Made by a program: the position numbers and the translations under genes | The notes under the pieces: generated by a model | What the model was told of the DNA's origin: nothing | Database searches by the model: none | The model's input: only the letters and a program-made list of their open reading frames with translations | NCBI GenBank assembly: GCA_017883025.1 | Contig: JADGOH010000013.1 | Location: forward strand, 1 to 51,828 | Source of the DNA: Acidimicrobiales bacterium | GTDB taxonomy: Bacteria > Actinomycetota > Acidimicrobiia > Acidimicrobiales > RAAP-2 | Length of the DNA: 51,828 bases | Reading direction: 5' to 3' | Shown: positions 16,633-24,627 of the stretch, piece by piece | Numbering within the stretch: position 1 is the first letter of the stretch | How the letters are laid out: the number at the start of each line of letters is the position of its first letter

Positions 16633-17136
16633 ATGGGCACCACCGGCGGATCGCCGCACGACGGGTCGGCCCCCGCTCCCCTGTCCGACGACGGGGCCAT
16701 GGCACTGGCGTTGGCCGAGGCAGCGGCGGCGGTCGAGCACGGTGACGTCCCGGTGGGGGCGGTGGCACTGGTCGACGGGCGGGTGGTGGCCTCGCGCCAC
16801 AACGAACGGGAACGGGCCGGTGACCCGACGGCCCACGCCGAGATCCTGGCCCTGGCCGACGCTGCCGCCGCGCTCGGCACCTGGCGCCTGGAGAACGTGA
16901 CGCTCGTCGTCACCCTCGAGCCGTGCCCCATGTGCGCCGGCGCACTGGTTGCATCGCGGCTCGGTCGGCTGGTGTTCGGCGCCGCGGACCCGAAGGCCGG
17001 TGCCTGCGGCTCGCTCTACAACTTGTGCGCCGACCCCCGGCTCAACCACGAGGTGGCGGTCACGGCCGGCGTGCGGGCCCACGAGGGCGCCGCCCTGCTG
17101 ACCGGGTTCTTCGGCGATCGGCGCACGAAGTCATGA
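16633..17136 (+). CDS. tadA: tRNA-specific adenosine deaminase
   Basis: 167 residues. It deaminates A34 to inosine in tRNA-Arg(ACG). The zinc site is complete: HAE (His68, Glu70 proton shuttle) and PCPMC (Cys98, Cys101) in VTLEPCPMCAGALVASRLGRLVFG. The C terminus with DPKAGACGSLYNLCADPRLNHEV is typical of TadA and distinguishes it from other cytidine-deaminase-fold enzymes. The N-terminal 20 residues form a small polar extension. Its TGA overlaps the TetR start by 4 nt (ATGA). Confidence 0.94.
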   Translation: MGTTGGSPHDGSAPAPLSDDGAMALALAEAAAAVEHGDVPVGAVALVDGRVVASRHNERERAGDPTAHAEILALADAAAALGTWRLENVTLVVTLEPCPMCAGALVASRLGRLVFGAADPKAGACGSLYNLCADPRLNHEVAVTAGVRAHEGAALLTGFFGDRRTKS

Positions 17137-17765
17137 CGGGCACCGACGCGGACGGGCAGTCAGCCGCCGACGTCGAGCGCGAGGCCACGCTCGACGCCGC
17201 CGCCGCGTGCTACCTGCGACTCGGCGTTGCCAAGACCACCGCCGCCGACATCGCCCGCGAGGTCGGCTTCTCCCGGGCCACGCTCTACCGGCGCTTCGGC
17301 AGCCACGAGGCCGTCTTCCTGGCCGTCCTCACCCGAGAATCCGAAGCCATGGCAACCGAGGCACACGCCCATCTGGCCGGGTTCGACGACCCGGCCGAGC
17401 AGGTCATCGAGGGGATGCTGTTCAGCATCAGCCAGATCCGCAGCCGGCCGGTCCACGCCGCCGTGTTCGGGAGCGACTCGGCCGCCTGGGCGGCGGGGCA
17501 GGCGTTCCAGGAGGAGGCGCTGCGGCTGATCGGCGACGCCGGCGTCCGGCCACTGCTCGCACCGGCGCTGGCCGACGGCACCCTGTCCGAGGACGACGTG
17601 GCCGACCTGGTCGACTGGATCCTGCGCATCCTCCTGTCGTTCGCGGCCGTGCCCGGCGACGGCGGGCGCACGTCCGACGAGATCCGCCGCCAGCTGACAC
17701 GGTGGTTCCTCCCCGCATTCACGGGACTGGTGGACAGCGGGCCCGCACACCCGTCGCCAGGCTGA
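17133..17765 (+). CDS. TetR-family transcriptional regulator
   Basis: 210 residues. The N-terminal HTH with TTAADIAREVGFSRATLYRR (about residues 31-50) is the TetR DNA-binding signature; the C-terminal ligand domain is unassigned. It is coupled to tadA through ATGA and followed within 12 nt by the GTGAGAC-N14-GTCTCAC palindrome in front of the oxidoreductase gene, making it the prime candidate to bind that site (inference). Confidence 0.88.
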   Translation: MTGTDADGQSAADVEREATLDAAAACYLRLGVAKTTAADIAREVGFSRATLYRRFGSHEAVFLAVLTRESEAMATEAHAHLAGFDDPAEQVIEGMLFSISQIRSRPVHAAVFGSDSAAWAAGQAFQEEALRLIGDAGVRPLLAPALADGTLSEDDVADLVDWILRILLSFAAVPGDGGRTSDEIRRQLTRWFLPAFTGLVDSGPAHPSPG

Positions 17766-17776
17766 CCGACCGACCG

Positions 17777-17804
17777 GTGAGACACTAGGGTCGGACTGTC
17801 TCAC
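17777..17804 (+). promoter_or_regulatory. Operator-like inverted repeat GTGAGAC-N14-GTCTCAC, copy 1
   Basis: Perfect 7-bp arms are separated by 14 bp (an eighth base pair A/T continues inward). The spacer contains CACTAGGGT, whose TAGGGT (17787-17792) resembles the -10 of other genes here, so a bound repressor would cover the promoter of the MDR-sulfotransferase pair 68 nt downstream. An identical arm sequence with the same spacing occurs at 21820-21847. It could also act as a terminator for tadA-tetR, but identical spacing in a second, unrelated position favours protein binding. Confidence 0.7.
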
Positions 17805-17871
17805 GCACCGGCTCCGGGGGAGCCGGACGGCCTGATGTGCTGCGACGTGGGCGACGAGCGAAGGGGGACCG

Positions 17872-18930
17872 ATGGCCGAGATGCAGGCAGTCCAGGTGAC
17901 GAGGAACGGGCCGCCGGCCGAAGTGCTGGCGGTCCGGACGGTCGAGCGGCCGGTGCCGGGCCCCGGACAGGTACTCGTCGAGGTGGGTGCGGCCTCCCTC
18001 AACTTCAACGACATCGACCGCTGCCTCGGCAAGCTGGTGTCGGTCCCCACGCCACCGCCATACACGCTCGGGATGGACGTCTGCGGCGTCGTGGTCGAGG
18101 CCGGGGCCGGGGCCGGGCCGTGGGTGGGACGGCGGGTCGTGGCCATCACCACCACGGCCCTCGGAGGGATCGCCGAGTACGCCCTGGCCGACGCCGTAGC
18201 CGTGTTCGACGCGCCGGAGGGGCTCGACGACGCCGAAGCGGCCGCCTTCATCATGACGTTCCAGGCCTCGCACCTGGCACTGTTCCGTCGGGGCCGCCTG
18301 ACGGCCGGCGAGACCCTGGTGATCCACTCGGCGGCCAGCGGGCTCGGCTCGGCCGGGATCCAGCTGGGCAAGGCGGCCGGGGCCCGAGTCATCGCCGTGG
18401 CCGGAGGGCCCGACAAGGGTGCATTCTGCACCGCCCAGGGGGCCGACCTCGTGATCGACCACACCGCCGAGGACTTCGTCGAGGCCGTCCTGACTGCCAC
18501 CGGCGACGAGGGGGCCGACGTCGTCTACGACCTGACCGGCGGCGACTTCGTCGAGCGGTCGTGGCGGTGCACGGCCCGGGGCGGCCGGTACCTTGCCGTG
18601 GGGTTTGCCGACGACGACGAGAACGGCATGACCGGACGACCGCTCCGCATGGCGTGCATCGGCAACATCGACCTCGTCGGGGTCATGATCGCCTGGGCCG
18701 ACCACGTCGACCCCGGCATGCGTCGGTTCGGCTTCAACCCCTACGGGCGCGACGTGGCCGAGGAGATCCATGCCGACCTGCTGCGGTTGGTGGCCGAAGG
18801 GGCGATCCGGCCCGCCGTCGGCCGCCGGGTCACCATGGCCGGGGCCGGCGAAGCGCTGGAGGCCCACCGGGACCGGCGCTCCATCGGACGCACGGTGGTC
18901 GAGGTGGCCCCATTCGGATCCGGCACATGA
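17872..18930 (+). CDS. Zinc-independent MDR oxidoreductase (quinone oxidoreductase-like)
   Basis: 352 residues. N-terminal GroES-like fold (PGPGQVLVEVGAASLNFNDID, LGMDVCGVVVEAG) and NADP-binding Rossmann domain with VIHSAASGLGSAGIQLGKAAGARVIA. The cysteines and His of zinc alcohol dehydrogenases are missing, placing it with NADPH:quinone oxidoreductase/enoyl reductase-like MDR proteins. The substrate is unknown. The start has AGGGGG upstream. Its TGA overlaps the sulfotransferase ATG (ATGA), so the two are translationally coupled. Confidence 0.85.
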   Translation: MAEMQAVQVTRNGPPAEVLAVRTVERPVPGPGQVLVEVGAASLNFNDIDRCLGKLVSVPTPPPYTLGMDVCGVVVEAGAGAGPWVGRRVVAITTTALGGIAEYALADAVAVFDAPEGLDDAEAAAFIMTFQASHLALFRRGRLTAGETLVIHSAASGLGSAGIQLGKAAGARVIAVAGGPDKGAFCTAQGADLVIDHTAEDFVEAVLTATGDEGADVVYDLTGGDFVERSWRCTARGGRYLAVGFADDDENGMTGRPLRMACIGNIDLVGVMIAWADHVDPGMRRFGFNPYGRDVAEEIHADLLRLVAEGAIRPAVGRRVTMAGAGEALEAHRDRRSIGRTVVEVAPFGSGT

Positions 18931-20201
18931 GCCGCACCGATGCCGGGGCCGTCGACTACACGTGGCGCGATTCGGTGCTCACGGCGACCCCGCTACGTGC
19001 GCTCAACGCCGTCGGCGCCCGGCTGGCCCGCCACGGCTGGGATCGCCCGCCGCTCACGGTCGATGCCGTGGTGGCCGGTGCGGTCAAGTCGGCCGGGTCA
19101 GACGACCTGGGCAGCACCAGCTACCGCGAGCCGCTCGAGCTCTTCCTGGCGTCGTGCCGGGACGAGGCCGAGCTCACCACCTTCGGTCGCATCCTCATCA
19201 CCAAGATGCTCAGCTCGGCGCTGGCCAACCGTATCGAACTGCACCGGTGGTCGACCGACCACCCTGGAGCCGCCGCCGAGCGCATCACGAGCCCGTGGGT
19301 CATCGTCGGCCTGCCCCGCACCGGCACCAGCCTGCTGAGCAACCTGCTCGGGCTGGACCCCGAGAACCGGAACCTCCTGCAGTGGGAGGCCGCCCACCTG
19401 ATCCCGCCGGCCAGCCTCGAACAGGCCACGTCCGACCCCCGGATCGCCGCCACGGCCAAGGAGCTCGACGGCCTGTTCAAGCTCAACCCGCCGCTGCGCG
19501 TGATGCACCCGTTCGGCGCCACCCTCGCCCAGGAGTGCGTGAGCCTCTTCATGTACGACGTGCGCACACTGGCCCTCGAGACCCAGGCCCACGTGCCGGC
19601 CTACGCCAGATGGCTGGAGCAGGCCGACATGGCCCCCGCCTACGCACAGCACACCTCAGCCCTCCAGGCGCTGCAATCGGCCCAGCCGACCGGACGCTGG
19701 GTGCTCAAGACTCCCAATCACCTGTGGGACCTCGACGCGCTGCTGGCCGCCTACCCGGACGCACGGATCGTGTGGACCCACCGGGATCCGGGCCCGGTCG
19801 TCACCTCGCTGGCCAGCCTGGCCAACGCGGGTCAGCGGCCGCTGACCTCACGGACCGACCCCCGCCCGGCAGCCGAGGAGTGGAAGCGCAAGTGCGGGTT
19901 CGCCATCGGGTCGGCCACCGCGTTCGACGAGCGTTCGGGCCCGGGCTGGTGCCGGCACCTCCACTACGAGGATCTACTGGCCGACCCGGTCGGCGCCGTG
20001 CGCGGCCTGTACGCGGCATTCGACGAAGAGGTGGGTGATCTGCACGCACGCCGCATGCGGGCGTTCCTGGAGCAGCGGCCCCAGAACGCCTTCGGCCGCC
20101 ACGTGTACGACCCGGCCGACTTCGGCTGGACCTACGCCGGCCTGGCCGAGGAGTTCGCCGCATACACCGAGCGCTACGGCATCGCCACCGCCGCCCGGTA
20201 G
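18927..20201 (+). CDS. Sulfotransferase family protein
   Basis: 424 residues. The PAPS 5'-phosphosulfate loop is VGLPRTGTSLLSNLL (PRTGTS at 130-135), and the 3'-phosphate region is RIVWTHRDPGPVVTSLASL, with VLKTPNHLWDLDALL between them as in Sulfotransfer_3 proteins. It would transfer sulfate from PAPS to a lipid, carbohydrate or small-molecule hydroxyl; the acceptor is not predictable. Such long single-domain sulfotransferases are abundant in mycobacteria and Acidimicrobiia. Coupled to the MDR gene. Confidence 0.85.
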   Translation: MSRTDAGAVDYTWRDSVLTATPLRALNAVGARLARHGWDRPPLTVDAVVAGAVKSAGSDDLGSTSYREPLELFLASCRDEAELTTFGRILITKMLSSALANRIELHRWSTDHPGAAAERITSPWVIVGLPRTGTSLLSNLLGLDPENRNLLQWEAAHLIPPASLEQATSDPRIAATAKELDGLFKLNPPLRVMHPFGATLAQECVSLFMYDVRTLALETQAHVPAYARWLEQADMAPAYAQHTSALQALQSAQPTGRWVLKTPNHLWDLDALLAAYPDARIVWTHRDPGPVVTSLASLANAGQRPLTSRTDPRPAAEEWKRKCGFAIGSATAFDERSGPGWCRHLHYEDLLADPVGAVRGLYAAFDEEVGDLHARRMRAFLEQRPQNAFGRHVYDPADFGWTYAGLAEEFAAYTERYGIATAAR

Positions 20202-20203
20202 GG

Positions 20204-20233
20204 GGTGGGCCCGGGACGGGCCGGCCTCCCACC
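20204..20233. terminator. Bidirectional terminator between convergent genes
   Basis: Arms GGTGGG and CCCACC enclose a second complementary pair CCGG/CCGG, forming a long GC hairpin exactly between the convergent sulfotransferase and substrate-binding protein genes. No T-run. Confidence 0.5.
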
Positions 20234-20252
20234 GGTCACGGCGGCGTGCGGG

Positions 20253-21575
20253 TCAGTTCTTGGGCGGCGTCACGTACGAGTAGTCGCAGCGGAAGCCGTG
20301 GGTACTGCCGCTCACCGGCGGGTCGTCCAGGCGCTGGAAGTCCCCGCTGACCACCTTGCCGATGATGTAGCAGTTGCCCACCGACTTGGCCGCCGGGTTG
20401 TTCGGCCCGATCAGGTGGTTGCCGTCGAACGTCGTGATCTTGCCGAGCTGGGCGAGCAGCGACCCGCGGCTCGGGTTGGTGCCGGCGTTCTGGAGCGCCT
20501 GGGCGAACAGCTGGGCGGACAGCCAGCCGTAGAGGGTGAAGAGGTCGGGCGTGAACCCGGGCGAGGCCACGTTCACCCAGTGCAGGAACGTCGCCACGGC
20601 GGGGACCTGCGAGGCGTCCTGACCGAGGTAGAGCGTCGTGCTCTGATCGAGGAAGGAGCCGTTGACGGCGGCCGGGCCGCCCGAGTCCTGGATCAGCTTC
20701 GCCGTGTAGGTGGCGGCACCCAGGACGACCACCGGATGGAAGTTCTGCTGGGTGAGGTTCTTGAGGAGGGCCGAGGCGTACGACTCCGCCATGGAGTCGA
20801 CGAAGAGGATCTTGACGCCGGCGTTCTTCATCGCGATGACGTTGGAGGTGAAGTCGGTCTGGGCCACGCCGTAGTTCGCCGTATAGGTGATGTGATAGCC
20901 GACCTTCTCCATGACGTACTTCTCGCCGGCCCAGTCGGTCTGCGCCGACGGGAGCGAGGCGATCATTGCGCCCACGGCGGTCACGTCGGAGGGGAACTTC
21001 TTCTTGAAGTACTGGAGCCCGCCCTCCTGCCAGCCGCCGTTGAGCGGCACCGGGCTGTACACGTTGGGCAACGAGCCCGTCGTGGTGTCGAGCACGTTGG
21101 AGACGTCGGGCATCCCCGGGTTGGCCGCCAGGACGGCACCCCCGTAGCTGTCCTCGAGGGAGAAGTTCCCGACGAGGGCGAAGTCGTTGGTGAGCGCGGC
21201 TTGTGTGGCCTGCTTGTTGGTGGCGCCGGTGAACCCGTCGTCCGCTCCGTCGACCTTGAGCTTGCGGCCGTTCACACCACCGGTCGAGTTGACGTAGTCG
21301 GCGTAGGCCTGGGTCCCGACCTGGGCCCCCTTGAACAGACCGCCGAGCGCCAGCGTCGACACGTTACCGACGGTGACCGAGTTCGACGTGATCCCGGTGT
21401 GGTCGCCGTAGGCGCTGGCCGGGATCTTGGACGAACCCGACGTGGTGTTGCTGCCCCCCGCCGCGGTCGTCGTGGTCGACGCGGAGTTGGTCGAGCTGCA
21501 GGCGGCGGCCGTCGTGGCCAGCAGGAGTACCGCGCCCAGCGCTGCCAGACGGGTCTTCCGGGACGTTCTAGTCAT
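20253..21575 (-). CDS. ABC transporter substrate-binding lipoprotein (branched-chain amino acid type)
   Basis: 440 residues. The N terminus MTRTSRKTRLAALGAVLLLATTAAACSS is a lipoprotein signal with lipobox AAAC, then a Ser/Thr/Gly linker. The mature part has the two-lobed type I periplasmic fold (Peripla_BP_6): ITSNSVTVGNVSTLALGGLF, GVNGRKLKV, FALVGNFSLEDSYGG and VTAVGAMIASLPSAQ. Relatives bind branched-chain or aromatic amino acids and aromatic acids; the ligand is unknown. GGGGGAAGA directly precedes the ATG. No permease or ATPase genes adjoin, so it is an orphan component. A shared palindrome lies 245 nt upstream. Confidence 0.85.
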   Translation of the reverse strand: MTRTSRKTRLAALGAVLLLATTAAACSSTNSASTTTTAAGGSNTTSGSSKIPASAYGDHTGITSNSVTVGNVSTLALGGLFKGAQVGTQAYADYVNSTGGVNGRKLKVDGADDGFTGATNKQATQAALTNDFALVGNFSLEDSYGGAVLAANPGMPDVSNVLDTTTGSLPNVYSPVPLNGGWQEGGLQYFKKKFPSDVTAVGAMIASLPSAQTDWAGEKYVMEKVGYHITYTANYGVAQTDFTSNVIAMKNAGVKILFVDSMAESYASALLKNLTQQNFHPVVVLGAATYTAKLIQDSGGPAAVNGSFLDQSTTLYLGQDASQVPAVATFLHWVNVASPGFTPDLFTLYGWLSAQLFAQALQNAGTNPSRGSLLAQLGKITTFDGNHLIGPNNPAAKSVGNCYIIGKVVSGDFQRLDDPPVSGSTHGFRCDYSYVTPPKN

Positions 21576-21955
21576 TCTTCCCCCAAGCTGTCGCGCCCTC
21601 GGCTGGTGTATCAATCCCCCATCAGTCCGGGCGTTCTTTCCGAATGCAGCACCATACTGCGCGGAGGCGACCGGGTGTGGAGCATCCTCCGACCCCCATC
21701 CGCGCCAGTGGCTGTGGGCTGTCTGTACTGGGAGATCACGACCCGTTACCGGGCGCACGGCGTCCATCGGCCCCGACGACGTCCGACTTCCGACGACACG
21801 TCCCTGCCCTCTTCGACCGGTGAGACTTACCGATTTCGGTGTCTCACGGCGCCGGTGCACGGCCATGCCGGACGGGCGGCGTGGAGCGTGGACCCGAGCG
21901 GGGCCGCCGGCGACCCCGTCCAGGACCCTCGTCCGCCTCCGTTACACTCGCCGGC
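21576..21955. other. 380-nt intergenic region upstream of the substrate-binding protein and tRNA-Ser(CGA)
   Basis: No gene was recognised. It contains the GTGAGAC-N14-GTCTCAC palindrome at 21820-21847, a candidate -10 TGATAC (minus strand, about 21615) for the lipoprotein, and TACACT at 21943-21948 (plus), a good -10 eight bases before the tRNA. Confidence 0.4.
21820..21847 (-). promoter_or_regulatory. Operator-like inverted repeat GTGAGAC-N14-GTCTCAC, copy 2
   Basis: The arms and the 14-bp spacing are identical to the site at 17777-17804; the spacer here is itself symmetric (ACCGA-tt-TCGGT), so the whole element could fold into a 12-bp hairpin with a 2-nt bulge. It lies between the divergent lipoprotein gene (245 nt away) and tRNA-Ser (108 nt away). 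A regulator shared with the MDR-sulfotransferase unit is the simplest reading. Confidence 0.65.
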
Positions 21956-22043
21956 GGAAGGGTGGCAGAGCGGACTAATGCGCACGCCTCGAAAGCGTGT
22001 GAGGTGAAAGCCTCCGGGGGTTCGAATCCCCCCCCTTCCGCCA
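21956..22043 (+). tRNA. tRNA-Ser (anticodon CGA)
   Basis: 88 nt, class II. Acceptor GGAAGGG/CCCTTCC with discriminator G and encoded CCA. The anticodon stem CACGC/GCGTG encloses CTCGAAA, giving CGA (reads UCG). The extended variable arm and TTCGAAT T-loop are present. TACACT eight bases upstream is a good -10. Confidence 0.97.
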
Positions 22044-22127
22044 CTCGGCCAACCGGTGCGGCCGCTCGACGTCAACCCCCGGGTTCGACCGGCCCGTGCC
22101 CGTCCGGTACGCCCCAGACGGACCCGG

Positions 22128-24374
22128 TCAGCGCACCGGCTCCGCCACCGGTGCGGCCATTGCGGACGGCGGCTCGACGTCCACCTCGACGCCGAGTTCG
22201 GGGACGATGCGGTCGAGCCACGCCGGCAGCCACCAGTTGGCGGGGCCGAGCAACTCCATGACCGACGGCACGAGCACCATCCGGACCAGGGTGGCGTCGA
22301 TGAGGATGGCCGATGCGAGCCCGAGCCCGAAGACCTTGAGCACGTGCAGCGGGTCACCGAAGACGAACGACCCGAACACGAAGATCATGATGGCGGCTGC
22401 TGCGGTGATCACCCGGGCCGTCTTCGCCAGTCCGTCGGCCACGGCACTGGAGTTGTCGCCGGTGAGGCGCCACTCCTCGCGGATCCGCGACAGCAGGAAG
22501 ACCTCGTAGTCCATCGACAGGCCGAAGAGGATGGTGAACATCATCAGGGGGATCCACGGGTCGATCGGCCCCGTGGCGCCGATGCCGAAGAATCCACCCA
22601 GCCAGCCCCACTGGAACACGGCAACGATCACGCCGTAGGACGCCGCCACCGACAGCAGGTTGACGATTACCGCCTTGAGCGGGATGACCAGCGACCGGAA
22701 GACGGCCATGAGCAGCAGGAACGACAGCAGGAGGACGGCGCCGATCACCCAGGGGAGCCGGGCCGACAGGTAGGTGGCGGCGTCGACGGAGCCGGCCGTC
22801 TCACCACCGACGTAGGCCTGCACGCCCGTCCCGCCGGTGGCGGACGGGAGCACCTCGTCGCGGAGGTGGTGGACGAGCGCCTCGGTCTCGGCGGCCTGCG
22901 GATCGGTCGTCGGGTAGGCCACGATCAGGGCCGCCGATCCGGTGGCGTTGAACGTGGCAGGCGTGACGAAGGCGACGCCCGGTGTGGCCCGGACCGAGGC
23001 CTCGAGCTGCCGGACCGCTCCCTCCTGCCCCCCGGGCACGTGGGCGGCGATGACCAGCGGGCCGTTGAACCCTGGGCCGAACCCGGTGGCCAGCGCGTCG
23101 AACGCCTGACGGGTGGTCGTGGTGGCCGGGTCGTTGCCTGCGTCGGTGAAGGCCTGGCGCATCTGGAACATCGGCAGGGCCAGACAGAGGAGCACCAGGA
23201 CTGCGACCAGGCCGGACACGGCGGGGTGGCACTGGACGGTGCGGCTCCACCGGTACCAGAACCCCCGCTCGGACGGCTCGGCGCCACTCTGGAGGAGTCC
23301 GGGGATGGCCAACTTGTCGATGGCCCGGCCCGCAAACCCGAGCATTGCGGGCAGCAGCGTCAGCGCCGCCAGCATCACGAGCACGACGGCGGAGATGGCG
23401 CCGATGGCCAGCCCGCGCATGAAGGGCAGCTGGAGCAGGAACAGCCCGAGCAGCGACAGGATCACCGTCGTCCCGGCGAACACGACGGCCCGACCCGAGG
23501 TGGCCAGGGAGACGGCGACCGCGTCGCGCGGCTGGCGTCCCTCCGCCAGCCCCTGCCGGTACCGGGTCACCACGAACAGTGCGTAGTCGATGCCGACACC
23601 GAGGCCGATCATGGCCATGATCTCGGGGGCGAACACCGGCGTGGTCACCACGTGGGACAACAGGTCCAGCACGGCGAAGGCGACGGCGATGCCGAACAGG
23701 GCCGTGATGATGGGCAGCCCCATGGCCACGACCGAGCCGAACGCCAGGAGCATGATGATGATCGCGGCGAGGATCCCGATGCCCTCGGCCGGGCCGGGCT
23801 TCGCCCCGGCGACCAGGCCGATGGCCTGTCCGCCGAGGGCCACGTGGTAGCCGGGGGCCGCGAACGACTGGGCGGTGTCGATCACCTTCTGGATCGACTC
23901 GGTGGGCAGGTCGCCCGCAGCCTGGTCGAAGTTCACCCGGACGTAGCCGATATGGCCGTCACGCGAGACCTGGGACGCCCCCGGCGGCGCGAAGGGACTC
24001 GTCACCGACGACACATGGGCGAGCGGTGCAAGGGCGCCGGCCAGGCGCTCGGTCCGGGCCTGGTTTGCCGGGTCCGTCAAGGGTGCCGTGGTGGTGATGA
24101 CCACCTGGGCGGGGCTTCCGGACAACCCCGGGAACTGCGTGTCGAGGATCTGCTGCGCCGACTGCGTCCCGCCCGACAGATTGTTGGAGAAGTTGCTCCC
24201 GAGCGCCTGGGCACCGACGTTGACGCCGATCAGTCCCACGATCCAGATCACGAGAACCCACCACCGGTGGTCGTGGCACCAGCCGGCCAGTCGGGCCAGC
24301 GCGCTGCGCTGGGCGGGCTGTCCCGGCCCGGCGGGTCGTGTGGACGTGTCCGGGGTCTGCTCGATGGTGGTCAT
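22128..24374 (-). CDS. MMPL/RND-family transporter
   Basis: 748 residues with about 12 membrane segments arranged as two repeats: TM1 (WWVLVIWIVGLIGVNVG), an extracellular loop, then five helices including APEIMAMIGLGVGIDYALFV, with the same layout in the second half ending MMFTILFGLSMDYEVFLLSR. The GxDY and MDYE segments are the proton-relay region of MMPL proteins. These use the proton gradient to export lipids or drugs in actinobacteria. The ATG has GGAGG six bases upstream. Substrate unknown; no lipid synthase gene adjoins. Confidence 0.9.
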   Translation of the reverse strand: MTTIEQTPDTSTRPAGPGQPAQRSALARLAGWCHDHRWWVLVIWIVGLIGVNVGAQALGSNFSNNLSGGTQSAQQILDTQFPGLSGSPAQVVITTTAPLTDPANQARTERLAGALAPLAHVSSVTSPFAPPGASQVSRDGHIGYVRVNFDQAAGDLPTESIQKVIDTAQSFAAPGYHVALGGQAIGLVAGAKPGPAEGIGILAAIIIMLLAFGSVVAMGLPIITALFGIAVAFAVLDLLSHVVTTPVFAPEIMAMIGLGVGIDYALFVVTRYRQGLAEGRQPRDAVAVSLATSGRAVVFAGTTVILSLLGLFLLQLPFMRGLAIGAISAVVLVMLAALTLLPAMLGFAGRAIDKLAIPGLLQSGAEPSERGFWYRWSRTVQCHPAVSGLVAVLVLLCLALPMFQMRQAFTDAGNDPATTTTRQAFDALATGFGPGFNGPLVIAAHVPGGQEGAVRQLEASVRATPGVAFVTPATFNATGSAALIVAYPTTDPQAAETEALVHHLRDEVLPSATGGTGVQAYVGGETAGSVDAATYLSARLPWVIGAVLLLSFLLLMAVFRSLVIPLKAVIVNLLSVAASYGVIVAVFQWGWLGGFFGIGATGPIDPWIPLMMFTILFGLSMDYEVFLLSRIREEWRLTGDNSSAVADGLAKTARVITAAAAIMIFVFGSFVFGDPLHVLKVFGLGLASAILIDATLVRMVLVPSVMELLGPANWWLPAWLDRIVPELGVEVDVEPPSAMAAPVAEPVR

Positions 24375-24520
24375 GCGAAGCCTCCGCTGGGGGTCTGCGC
24401 CGGCCGGCGCCGTCGGGCGTACGACCTCGTTCTACCGGGATCGCGTGCCGGGTCGGTCGAGCGGCCGCTGCCGGGCGACGGTGTCCGCCAGGTACTCACC
24501 AGCCTTGGTCGGCGATACTG

Positions 24521-24550
24521 CTCGTTCCCGAATCCCACGTCCCGAACGAG
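24521..24550 (-). promoter_or_regulatory. Inverted repeat CTCGTTC-N16-GAACGAG upstream of the MMPL gene
   Basis: Perfect 7-bp arms, 147 nt before the MMPL start and 78 nt after the lysS stop. A second inverted repeat GTTGCT/AGCAAC (24550-24574) adjoins. Either the operator of the transporter or the terminator of lysS; sequence alone does not decide. Confidence 0.35.
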
Positions 24551-24627
24551 TTGCTAGTCATCCTCTCCAGCAACTCCCGGTTCCACACGCTGCATCGAAG
24601 GACAGGGGGCTTCCGCCGCCTGGCGGA

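Noticed and set aside
22056-24557. 833-codon plus-strand frame over the MMPL gene
   Set aside because: Low-complexity His/Asp/Gly/Arg composition typical of antisense frames in GC-rich DNA; the minus strand encodes a complete MMPL transporter with a ribosome-binding site.
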